This document shows, piece by piece, positions 1 through 12,500 of a stretch of 62,000 nucleotides of DNA (position 1 is the first letter of the stretch; each line of letters starts with the position of its first letter). The DNA comes from Lingula anatina. Taxonomy: Eukaryota > Brachiopoda > Lingulata > Lingulida > Lingulidae. The DNA lies in NCBI RefSeq assembly GCF_001039355.2, contig NW_019775946.1, forward strand, positions 27,553 through 89,552, given 5' to 3'. The translations under genes were made by a program, and so were the position numbers. A model generated the notes under the pieces. That model had not been told where the DNA came from. It did no database searches and saw nothing but the letters and a program-made list of their open reading frames with translations.

Positions 1-261
1 AGTGCTTTCACCCAGCTTTATGAGGCCTTTTGAATCACTTGAATAGCTGTCTTGGTTATAGAGAAAATCCCAATACCGAAAACGGCATTTTTCCCCTCAA
101 ATTGGCGCCAGAGCGTCATCCGTTGGACACTGTACTTAATCCCCGTCTTTAATTGGCCTTTTGGGAAGTTTGTTTTAATTTTTTATAAAAACTTATAAGC
201 CCAGGGCTTTGTTTCTATGACTTTGGTCCTTTTACTATTAGTGGCCTTAATATCCCTATAT

Positions 262-390
262 TGCACAGTACATTGTGTTAGATGTGCAGTGTGTTGGATG
301 TGTCAGTATGTTAGGTGTACAGTGTGTTGGATGTGTCAGTGTGTTGGATGTGCTGACCAGTATGTTAGATATGCAGTGTATTACTGTGCC
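262..390. repeat. Degenerate minisatellite (CAGTGTGTTGGATGTGT-like)
   Basis: Six or more imperfect copies of a 16-18 bp unit such as CAGTGTGTTGGATGTGT and CAGTATGTTAGATATG, directly next to the donor of the exon 411-554. Its open plus-strand frame is an artefact of the repeat. Confidence 0.7.
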
Positions 391-410
391 AATGTATTAG
401 GAGTACCCAC

Positions 411-554
411 CTCTCTGTCCTTCAGTTCTTCCTCTGTCCTGTGCACATTGAGGACAGGCTGCACCTTGGTGTACAGCTTCCACCAAGACCACTCTCTGAT
501 CTGCATGAACTTTCTCACATTGCGCTGGATACACTTGATGGCAATGTGCTGGAC
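411..554 (-). CDS. MYO18A: Myosin XVIII exon: lever and start of tail
   Basis: 48 codons, phase 0 both ends, acceptor TGCCCAG|GTCCAGC and donor AGAG|GTGGGT. It encodes [36 protein letters not shown] and [13 protein letters not shown]-x-W-W-K-L-x-x-K-V-x-P-L is the conserved myosin II/XVIII head-tail junction. The following coiled-coil exons lie outside the window; bases 1-410 are intron. Confidence 0.95.
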
Positions 555-3500
555 CTGGGCACAAGGGGAGAACACATGAGGTGCACTGAACAACACATTA
601 CATATATGTAGCACCTGCGGCACAATATCACCCAACCCTTCCCTCCTTCAAGTATGATATTATAGTATTCTGATGAAAGAGAACATAATGAAAAGCAAAA
701 TCTATGAGATGGTTCTGAAATTTATGCTTTTTGCAACAATACATAAAACACAAGAAAAGTAGCATTCTAATCATGAAAAAATTGATAAGTTCACTGTTAA
801 AAACGAGCAATTTTCACACAAATGTCACACAGATGTTTTATATTTTACGGCTGTATCTTTTACAGACAAAGGCAGCATTTCTGGTCTGCATTTTAGTGAA
901 TACAGGTGAGATAGTGGCAAAATGACCATTAGTCAAAATTAGTTTTCCAAAAACACTTCAGGTGTTATTTTTGGGAATGTATCCTGTAACCACTCAAGGA
1001 ACACAATTCCAGGTACACCACAGTGTCACAAAACATGCTCCTACCTGTAACTTCTTGACTCTCTGTCTAACCAGGTATCCTCTGCAGAACTTCTGGAATG
1101 CTATGACAGTGTCAGCTATCTTTCCATCTCTGGTATCCTCCAACTGGGCAAGTACACCAGCACGGAAGAACACCTGAAACAAAACACAAGGACTACATTT
1201 ACCTTTCTGTGAAATAAGTTTCTTCATCATGTAATGGTGATAAAAATGCCATGTCTTATAGGTAGAACAACAAAGTTAGTCTCTTAAGAATTGATTTACT
1301 TTAGAATGATTTAATTTTTGTCATCTAATTTACCTTATGTTATTACTCAATACTACAAATTATAGTTTCAAGATATTCCAAAAATAAAACCTAGTGATTA
1401 TTAAGTTTATTTATAAATAAATATAAGTTATCAATATCATATAAGTATCTGAAACATTTTTATCATCAATCTACAATTATTGATAACAATTTTTTCCTGT
1501 CTGCCGTTATAATTTTCTGTCTACCATTACAAATTTTATTCCATTAAAAATTAAATAATTATCATTTCCTTGACCTTTCATGACCCACCTTATTAGCATC
1601 AAAACTGGATGGAAATTAAAAGATACATGCTTCAAAAACCATCAATAATTGATCTAATTGTCTGGTAAAATATGCTCTTCTGTCATGCTACATTAAGTTT
1701 AGATCTTGCCAAGTAAGTCAGATTCCCTGTCTCCTAGTATAAATGAGTATGTGTGACATCACACCACCCTGGGTGTGTCTGTACTACAGCCTGCTGTGAC
1801 ACTGACAACATATGGCACACTCGATACTCTCAGACCTCACATTTCATTTACACATTTGGCTTTTCGATTAAAACACAAAAATACAGTGGGCTGGCGTATT
1901 TTGTTGTATGAAGCCATGATGACAAAACTGAAAGTGGCATCTTTGCTTGATCTTAATGTCTTCTTTTGTTTATTCATCTAATTATTCTTTCCTTTAAAAT
2001 TAATTTCCAATAATTTTAAATGGGAAATCATGTTGACATTGCCATTCTATGAACACAATACAGCCTGGTGTATTTCTATATAAGCTTAGCTGATGTAATT
2101 TGAAGCCAAATTTTAAGTAGTATTTTAAGTGAGAAGAACCCACATAGGAAAGTCCCACACATTTAAATACAGCTTACCCTGCAAAACAAGCAGCATACAT
2201 GGAAAATTAGGAGAAAATTGCTTCTTAATCATCTGGGTACACAAATTTCAAGTAGCATACCTTGCAGCCATTAAGAACACTCATCATGCAAAGTTATTCA
2301 TCAAGTTCTCAGAGAGGAGACCCTTTTACAATAAATCAACTTTTGTTCAATTCTAAAGATCATAGTAAATGGACAGTACATTTAATTACTGTAGGCAATA
2401 CCCAAATTTAGCAAATCAAATGTCACCCCCCCCCCCTCCCCCCAAAAAATGTATTTATTTGTCCTTTCAATGGACATAAATTTGGGCAAGTAGTGCATTT
2501 ATTATAAGGATGCTAAAATGACATGAGTGTGTTTCATTTCTAATTTCCCAATTTTCAATCCAAATCAAAACATTTCTAGCACCTGCAAAAATATTCATTT
2601 AAAGTCCAGATTAGACAATATTCTTTAAAATCTACAAATATATCTCAAGAATGGGACTGCCAAATATAGATATTACTTTCATTTTTTAGAAATAGCAGTG
2701 CATGTCATGCTTCTATTGGGACAAAAAAAATCTGAAAAGCAATGCATAACATATGGTGCCAAATGTGGATAAAACTCAAGCAGCTATACTGCTACAAAAA
2801 GGTCATGTTCCACAAACGGAGGGATACATGACACAACCACCATGTTAAAACCCCAGGAACTTATCGCCTGCCCCCTATGATTATTATAACATCATTAATG
2901 CTTCATCTGATCCTCCGGTATTTTATTTAACATTCAAATGAATAAATCCACTGGCCTAACATTCATACTGTAAACAGCGCCTTGTTTATATGTTTGTTTT
3001 TCCATTCACGACCTGGCCATTCTTGTTAACAGTAACAACACTGGACCACAGCAGAACTGCTAGGGAACTTTGTATGGCGGTTGTTTCTAGGCCTGGGTAA
3101 CAACTGTTATCAGCATGATCCAATCTCTCCATCTCAAGTACAACTTCAACTACAGTTAAGCTATTGTGATGCTCAATTCCGTCTGTCAATAATGGTTTGT
3201 TAGATGGGAAATAAATGAACTCTTGGGGTCAATAAAAGTGTGAGCATCAAATATTAATACCCTTTAATATCTATATGTATGTAAACATCATATCCGTTTC
3301 TTTAAACAAAGTTCATCTTAAAAGATATGAAGGATCTATGAACATTCACTATTCCTTGAGATATGCTGCATCATAAGGGTTAGATTCATCAGCATTTCCT
3401 AGTGGAAAAAATACTGCTTAGTACATCTTCCTCTATATAATGACCAATCAAAATAACTCTTTGTTTTCCACACACACAAAAATTCATCATCGAACAATAT

Positions 3501-6500
3501 GAAAAAGCTGATAAGATTTCCTGTTATAACTTTCTCTTAAAACTCAAGTGCATCTCCTATCTGTTTAGAATACCAAACAGGAGACCTCAGAAAATCAATT
3601 GAAACAGGATGATAACCAAACCGAAAAACTCTCCAGAAATTTTTGCGTACCTCGCTCCTGTAGCTCCCCCTGGTGCCTCGAGACAGGTGATATTCACATC
3701 TGAACCTGGTCACAGGTGGTATGATGTACACGGTCTGGACCTCACCCCCACCCCCACCCCCAACCTGACCCTCCCCACCACACGGCTTCCCATCCACTGT
3801 GATAGAGTCATGAAAAAGAGAACCCATGGTTCAATCATGCTTGCTCAAAACTGCAATACTGATATCCTACTCCTTGCTGCTCCTTGGCTCATCCTCTTTT
3901 TTTTTCACCCTCTTTCTCAAAGATTATTTCTACTGAATCACATCTCAAGTTATATGTCAGTCCATATCTATGAACTGAGGCTTCAAGTTTTGCCAACTCC
4001 AGTACTGGTCTGCTGCCACGGCCTGGGCTAGTCCACTGCCACAGCCAAGGGATGGCAGGTAGGGCTGACTTTAACAATGTTGCCCTTAGAATTTGATTTA
4101 CACACAATTGCATTACATGTTTGCCTAATACCTGGTCAAGTGCTGTTCATATATATACCACATAAAAACCTTGCTGAGACATTATGCTTGGCTTGTGGTG
4201 CCTGCAAATAAATTTTGATTATATCTAAACATCAACAGTTGTGTATTAATCTCTCCACAACAATAGCTTTGTGGCTGGTATTAACTCACATTTTATTTCA
4301 GCAATGAAAGATATCAGGGTAACAAATTGCATAAGTGAACTTAAACCTGGACACAAACTGGGGGTGAAGATACTCATGTTCAAGGATGAGTATCCAGTTC
4401 TAAAAGCCTCCTCTGCTTTTAATCTCCCCACCTCAGTAAGAAAGGTCCAAGCGTAAGAGTTGTTGCGTGACTACGGGCCACAGGTTTTCTGTTACAACTC
4501 CCTCCCAATGAGACTTTATCATGCTACATCAATACAGGTCCACCCAGCAGACTGGGCACTGTGTCCTCTACAATCCACTATCTGAATCTATTATCACCTT
4601 TATGGAAAGCTTCCAAATTGTCATTTTGACTCCTTATGTACCTCACACCAGTCATTCAGTGGTTATACCACTTGACATTAAGGGGACTCTGCTGTGACCC
4701 TCCCCCCATTTACTACCCCTCTATTATAACACTAATATCTTTGGTTCTCTTTGACAGAAAGATCCATTACCCAATCCATGTCTGATACCATGTAGACATG
4801 AGTTTTCAAACAGTGGGCAGGCATTTATTTTTTCTTCTTGTAATGTGAACAGGATTCAAGATACATTAGTTTTTTTCTGTCCAGTCCAGCAATGATTGGA
4901 CCAGATGAAGGAATTGCATGTGTGTTTGGAAGTGAACTATTGATTCTTTCAGGTCTATTTTAGGAACACTGATGATGGCAAGACATTATTAACATCCTTA
5001 TATACCTGAAACCAAGATAATTTTCTACCATTATCACTGGGTAATACATTTTATTTTTCATGCAGTGATGAAATATATATCTATATATATTTTTAATGAG
5101 ACACACTATATTCCCTGCCACAACCGCTTGGTATAATTTCATCCAGTGCTTTTTGTTGGATATGTTTTGCCAAATTTCATTTTTTTAACACGAACCTCTT
5201 GCATGTGAAAAAGCAAACACATAGTTACTACTGTTGATTTTTTCCCTGCGTGTGTGCATGCATGCTCATGTGTGTAAATCACCCCAAAATGTTCAGACAA
5301 TCCTATCAAAAACAAATGTGGCCCAAGAAGAAAGCACCTGTAGTATTATTTACTATTGTGACCATTGCCAAATCAGTTGCATCATAAAATGCTATGGCAC
5401 CAGCTGTCATGCAGAACTACACATAACAACACACAGTCAGGAGGTAATAGATGTGGAGGACATACATATTCTGCACATTACTACATATCACTACAGTCTG
5501 GAGATGCTTTCTGTCATGTATATCCTGCCATGCTGAGTTAACACCTATTCTACCTCCAAAACTTAGCTAGAAATAAGTATTGGTAATTTGTTTAGGTCAT
5601 TACAGTACCAGTTTAACCGAATTCAACTAAAACATTTCTCACTTATCTATCAATATCTTCACTTTATCAACTACATTATTCTAAAACAGAAAATTTTGTT
5701 TAAAGCTGAAGTACTGTCAGCCATAAACTTAAGTTCACTTGTCAAATAAATCAACACAGTTCACCACTACTACAATTATTTACATTAACCCATTAATGTA
5801 CTTATATTTACTAACTCAAGATCATGAAAATGACCCATACACACACCACATCACATACACACAAGGTGATCTCTAAAATCATTCATAATCTTTTGAATAA
5901 TTGCCTACCTTACCTTATTATATCTTATACAAGATAACTTAAGTAAAAGATAACTCTTATGGCTTAATGTCTACTGATTATGTATTGAAATTGTGCCTCT
6001 GTGCTCAACAAAACAGCCAAATAGCTGACTACACAGCAGTAAGCATACTGCTGGAGACCTGTCAATCACCTGTCAATGACACTGTTCTTTAAAGGGATAA
6101 CAACTGTTTGTAAGATATCCATATTTCACAATAAATACATTGTAAACAACTCATAGAAATATAATAAATTCCATTTTATCACCAAAATGGCAGTTAACGC
6201 AATTATTCTGGAATTTGTGCTTGCCAACACATCACGTGACCTCCATAGATGGCTACACTCTGTAATAACCTCTTAACAGATAATTACAAAAAATCAAACT
6301 TTTTAGAAAAAAACAGGGACTAAGAATGGGTTCCCACAGATTTAGATCGATCCATCAGGATCGACCTAACTCCCTGGGGGTTCATGCTAAATTGCTGTCA
6401 GCCGAGCTCCCATGAAAGTTAATTACCCCCTTTCAGCTTTTAGTTGACGGGACAGACATTTAAGCCAGCTAAGTTGACAGCAGTCTGGTGAGACTCCCCA

Positions 6501-9500
6501 AGGCGATAGATCGATCTAAAAATCTGTGGGAATGCAATTTAAGTTTGACTGTGGGAATGGATTCATTAACCATTGGTAAGTATGGGAAAATTGTTCTTTA
6601 CCCCAGGAAAAACTATTTTTGACCAAAAGGAACAGTTGTTATCCCTTCAACTGTTCTTTAACTTACCTGACTGAGACCTAGCTTGAAGTTATTCTTCTCC
6701 ACCTCACAGAACTGCAGGATCTGCTCCGAGACCTTTTTTAAGAGAAAAACATGCAACCAGGTGAGTACAACCAGGTACGAGACCATTGTCTCCAATAACA
6801 CCACTTCATACAACTCCATGATACCAAACATGTTGACAGTGTTGTAAGTGTGAAATGACCAGAACACACAGTGGTTTCTGACATATAAACAAGCTTGTGA
6901 ACATGTGTGAACGGCAATATTGATGATTCCAGCTGGTGTGAGGGCATATGGTTTGTGGTTACACCTCAATCACATCAACACACTGAGGACAACATATTCT
7001 ACTAACATGATATACAGTGGCTTGTACACGGTAGTAAATGACAGCGTGATAATGACAAAGGACTTAATGTTTTAATATTATGGAAACTTAAAAATTTTAA
7101 AATTTATTGACATCATCCACTACTTTTAAGGATAACAGGAATTATTAAATACTTCAAACTAATACACCAAAATCTAATATCATGGATTTTGTACTGCACA
7201 CTTGAAGTCAAAATATTAAAATAAATACAAGACCATATAAAAAAAGAGAAAAATTTCATGGTAGAAGGGCCTCCTACCTGTTTCTCATCTACTGTGGGTC
7301 CATTGGGTCTCATTTCAGGGGGCAGTAACACCTCAAATCTCTTGTGGAACTCGGCAAACAGCATATGGTCAGGGAAACCTGTTGAAAAGACCAATGTGTA
7401 TACAGTATTATTCTGCCTGTGTATTCTATGACACCACAACTTTACGTATATACTTTTTTTTTAATTGTCTATTTTATAAATTTGTGAATTTTTACACCAC
7501 TCTAACAATGAACCCAAGCCTAAAAACTCCATACAACACTTGACAGGTCCTTTTTTCACCATCAATATTCTCAATCAAAATTTTCATTTAAATGCTCATG
7601 TATTTTGATAAATTCATCTCATCCATATCTCTACCTTGTCTGTGTATCCTGACAGCTTCTAATATCTCTGAGCCTCTGATCTGGGCTCTCACTAATGGCA
7701 CATCTAACATGGAGTCCTCAGCAGTGGAGTTTTTATTTGGCAATAGAAGGGAGGATTTCTGCTCACACAGGCCAGCCTGGGCGTGGGGCAAGATACAGTG
7801 GATAAAATGGAGCTGGCTGCGGCGTATGGTTTCAATCACAGAGTCCTGGAGGTGACATGAAAAACGTATGATATAATATGAAGAGCACTCTATATCCTGA
7901 CGTGTTTTAAGGGTGATTTCAATAACAAAACATTTTTTTTTACACTATATGACAAATTAAAGTATCTGCTGCTGAAAATCTATTCAGATGCTAAATAACA
8001 AATCACAAGAATTTTAACATAAAAAAACAGCTATTATTCAGAAATCTTTCAATATACAGTCAACAATACTATTTGTAAGACATGATAACCAATGCCTGCA
8101 TTTTGCCTTACCGCTTGAAATTTAACTTGCAAGCAGACGGATTTTCTTTTGAGTCCTGCTGTTCCACTGACATAGCCACGCCTGATGCTGGACACTCTAC
8201 GCAGTGCAGTGCTGCCCTCTATCCCAGCCACAGAACCTGTGATCACTGTGGAGATGGGGCCACGAATGGTGGAGAATAGCTGGGTGATATTAGGTCTGAA
8301 AGAAGAGAAAAATATATTGGGTTAACAATCCATGTATGCTACTTGAAATAGCTTATCAGCTAGACCAGCTCACAATATACATTAACTTCTCAGATTAGCA
8401 AAAATAAGAAAAAAATTAATGGGGCAACAATCTCATAAATCATCAATTGTACAATTATTTCAAAGAAAATTCAAGTTATGTACAGAATTTTTTCCCAAAA
8501 TCTACAAAATCAAAAACCCTGCCAAGTCTTTCACTCTTAACTTTTTCAACTCATTCAACCCCTCTACTCATTCTGACATCCCCAACATACACACACAAGA
8601 AAACAAAAATCTGTAAAACTTTCACTTTTATGTCATATCTTCTTCAAACTTCATACTCTTTTCATCATTCCCATTATGGGTATAATACACACACAATTCA
8701 CTTTATTTCTGGTGAATACAAAACCAACATTCCCAGTCCCTGGTGTGATACATACTGTTGTGAGTCCAGAAGCACCTGGCTGGCCATCTTGGTGACGGGG
8801 TTCTCCCTGCACACCCTGAGCCAGCCTGTGGTGTTATACTGGACTGGAGTGGTGCCCCTCATGTGCTGCAGGACAAAACTGTTGTTAGCTGAACCCTTGG
8901 TCAGCAGGTGGTCAGTCATGGCTGAAATAACACAGACAGAGGAGATGTCAGGGTCAGTAAAGAAGTTTAGAGAATGGATATGGGTGTAACAGTGCTGGTG
9001 ACAAATGTGCCAGAGATAAGCCTGTGACAATAAACCTGTAGCATACAACATGACTGTGTTCTGGATGTGTTTGTTGGGATAGTGACTTCAGGCACTTCAG
9101 TGTGATATGGTTTAAATAATGACATATGAAGATAATGTAATTCGAAACTTTGTTGAAACTGACTTCTTACGGCAGCAACATAGTGCTATGCATTTTTCAA
9201 CTTATGTGAGAATAATTTTATCATTTATGGTTAAAAGTTGAGGATACTGATTTTCCGAAGCAAGTCTCGAATTAAATAACATGAAATATAATTGCTACCA
9301 TACTGAAAACAAACAATATATAAAAAGATATCAGCATCAGCTTTTCTTCCTCAGTATCCCAAGGCTCAATATGTCTTACTTGTAATACTAAGCTATATTG
9401 TATCAAAGAACAAACTCGATTTTTCAATATCCAAATAAAGATCAAAGCATAATACACACAAGGGTAAATAATGCACTCTGACCACAAACAACATAACATG

Positions 9501-12500
9501 CCTTTGTATAAGAAATAACTTGGTATGTATATATGTACACTATAAATGCACTGCAATCTAGAAAAGCATATCATGTTTTTAAATGGCACAAAAAGCTGGA
9601 AAATGATAAAGAACTGAAAGAAGAAGGCACTTCATCAGGCAACTTCCACTGGATCATTGTACAACACTCTATCAAAGTATTGTGACAGCAACATCACAAC
9701 ACTCCATAGTCATTATTAGCGCAGTAGTATCACAGCAGTCAGTCACACAACTGCTGCTGTCACAACAGTAACATGCCTTTGGTGTAATCTTCCCATGTGA
9801 AATAGCCAACTGTTTATATCAAATACAATATAAGCAAAGCACAGAGTTAGCAGTTAATATATAGGTGCCTATCAAACTGCATCACAAATCACAATCACCA
9901 AACAAAATGTCAGGATGGGAATGACTACAATGCTATAAGTTAGTTCTACAGTCATATCAAATAGCTAGATTCCAAGATTGACAGTGTTTATAGTTATGCC
10001 ATACTGTGACATCATTACATGCAGTAAGTGTGTGTGAGTTAGTAAAGCAATCCATGCAATGATGCAAATCATGATCAGTCTTCAAACTTACCAGATGTTC
10101 GTCTCTTTTTCCCTGTGTAAACACAACATACAGTTCTATCATAGGACACCCATAGCCACAAAGTGGGAGAGTACTTAAATTAAATCATTTCTACAGACTA
10201 CCTAGTTATTTTCATCATTTGATTTGTAGTCTATCCAAAAACTACTACATCATAACTAAGTGCTTCTCTAGACAGATGTATGATGTAAGTAACAAATAAT
10301 AACAAATAAAAATGTCCTAATCTATAGCTATAACTAACTGAATGTCCTCAATTTGTGACAGCTGTGAAGACGTTTTATCATGAACTAGGCGAGGACTGTA
10401 AGTGGAAACAGCTGTAACATTTTCCTTACGTTTCTCTTGTCCTTCTCCGTGATGCATGAGAAGCCTCTCCATGAAGGAGTCGTCTGTGGCGCCGGGAAAG
10501 ATGGCTTCTTCATCCAGCAGCCACAGCAGTCCGCGCTGCTCATAGTCACGTAGATCATTATTAGAGGCTCGCACCTGTTGGGAAACAAAATATCAATAGC
10601 AATGAAACATTTTAGGCAAAACATTCAACTTTTTTCATGTAGTATTACATGCTATGATTAAAAGTAGCCTCATGTTTTAAGGACAAAAAATGCCAAAATG
10701 CTGAACCTTCACATAAATAGAAAAAAAAAAGATGTTTCTCTAAAACTAAAGGAAAAAGTTTCCATAATTTTTTTTCTTTCTACATTTTTCACTATTGCGG
10801 TAACTTAACCATTGGTGAACCATTCATTAAAACATTTTTTTCACTATTGCGGTAACTTAATTATTGGTGAACCATTCATTAAAACATTTTTTAAAAGAAA
10901 AACACATCTTTCATAGGTCCATTTCCTGCAATGGCAAACTCCACTATGAGTACTTACTTCCTGTGTGTACTTACCATACTCTGGGTGGACTGCCTGTCTA
11001 TTGCTTCCACCAGAGCTGCAGGATTGGCTGAGGACATGGCATCAAAGTCACAGTCTATGTTTTCCTGTAAAGCATAAGGAATAATTTCACTGATTCAGTA
11101 AAACACAGGTTAGAAATAACTGGCATATTTTAATTTTGCTTTAAGAAGACATGCTCACTTATCTATAACACAATGATGATAAGTACAATGAAATGACAGT
11201 GGGATGATACTCAATTTTTACATTAACACACTATATAAAATATTAAGTCTACGTGTTCCTGTAAAACATAAGGCATAACTCCATTCAGTAAAGGAAGGTT
11301 AGACATAATTGGCATATTAAAACCATGCATAATAATAATAATAACACAATGGTACTAAGTACAACGAAATGACAATAGGACAGATAAATTTTGACAAACA
11401 CAGGGTAACAATGTCATCCAGAGCACCCCGTGTAACCCATGACACTTACTTGAGCAAACCTGTCCTGCTGGGAGGTGAAGGTGTTGTCATGGAACAGCAG
11501 TTGTAGCCTCTCTTGTATGTAGTTATGGCACAGTTCTTCAAATGTAGCACCTGTCTGCCTCCCACAGCTGGCAGGCACCTGGAACCCCGGGGTATCCAGG
11601 ATGGTGATGGAGGTACGGGTACGGTAATTGGAGGACAGGGACCTGGAACAAATACCACCAGCATTTTAGTATGAACAAGGCTTGTGGGTTACAAATACTA
11701 GAAACTGTATTCATGGTCTTGTGCCACCTTCATCCAGCATTTTCTTTAGCATATTTTTGGAATTTATGTATAATTTTTGAACATTGAACTTTTTTCTTAT
11801 ATAGTATTTTTTAAAGATTTATCATTCTCAGCTAACACTCAGAAGTGTCCTTTCCAACGTAAAGCCAACTAACTTTCCAAAACTTTTGAATACAAATTTT
11901 GAAAAAATACTGATAAAATCTTTAAGGAAAATTATTTCTTCATGCTGTCTAATTTATTGATCCATAACCATATTAACAAAATGTCACCAGTATACTACAA
12001 ACTGTCTAATACAACATGCCTGTTGATGAGGGAGACCACAGCATTAAAGGCCTCAGCATACAATCCTATAACAAAACCCTCCAAGGCCTCCAGGGCTGAC
12101 ACTGTGATGTCTCCACTCCTCTCTCCAACTGGGGACGCTCTGAAATATAACAATATAGGTATAGGTATGTGAAGTTGAACTTGACAACTATAATATAATA
12201 TAATATATGTCTAAACGAAATCCAATTCTTGACATGTTGACAAGCCTTTCATTCAAGTTTAGCCTATATTAAGTATTTTCATTTTAAATAATATATTTTC
12301 CAGAGTTTCAATCCAGTTGGTTTAGTTAAAATCATTATCTGATGATTACCTGTATAGAATGGAAACATTTCAACTGAACTATTAAAACAGGCCTATAGCC
12401 AGAATGTGTCCAGGCCATACTGTGGTGTTCCTCACCTGAAGGATGCCCTAGGGAGAGAACCAGTGGAAGGACTGAAGATATTCCTGGACAGCTCCTCCAC

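Larger units (their letters stand above)
1174..6666 (-). other. 5.5-kb myosin XVIII intron
   Basis: Intron between the last motor exon and the IQ exon. It is mostly AT-rich sequence. Contents noticed: poly-C/poly-A tract near 2405-2447, an odd GC-richer open segment 3651-3796 on the minus strand with splice-like edges, and two nested MITEs at its 5' end (6093-6646). Confidence 0.7.

Noticed and set aside
217-579. 120-codon plus-strand frame with Cys-rich repeats
   Set aside because: Produced by a TGTGTTGGATGTG minisatellite and the antisense of a myosin exon.
3609-4031. 140-codon plus-strand frame
   Set aside because: Low-complexity (CACCCC)n and no family resemblance; the minus strand shows better splice-like edges, and even that is doubtful.
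8447-8989. 180-codon plus-strand frame
   Set aside because: Covers the antisense of a myosin exon (8756-8921) and its introns; no recognisable domain.
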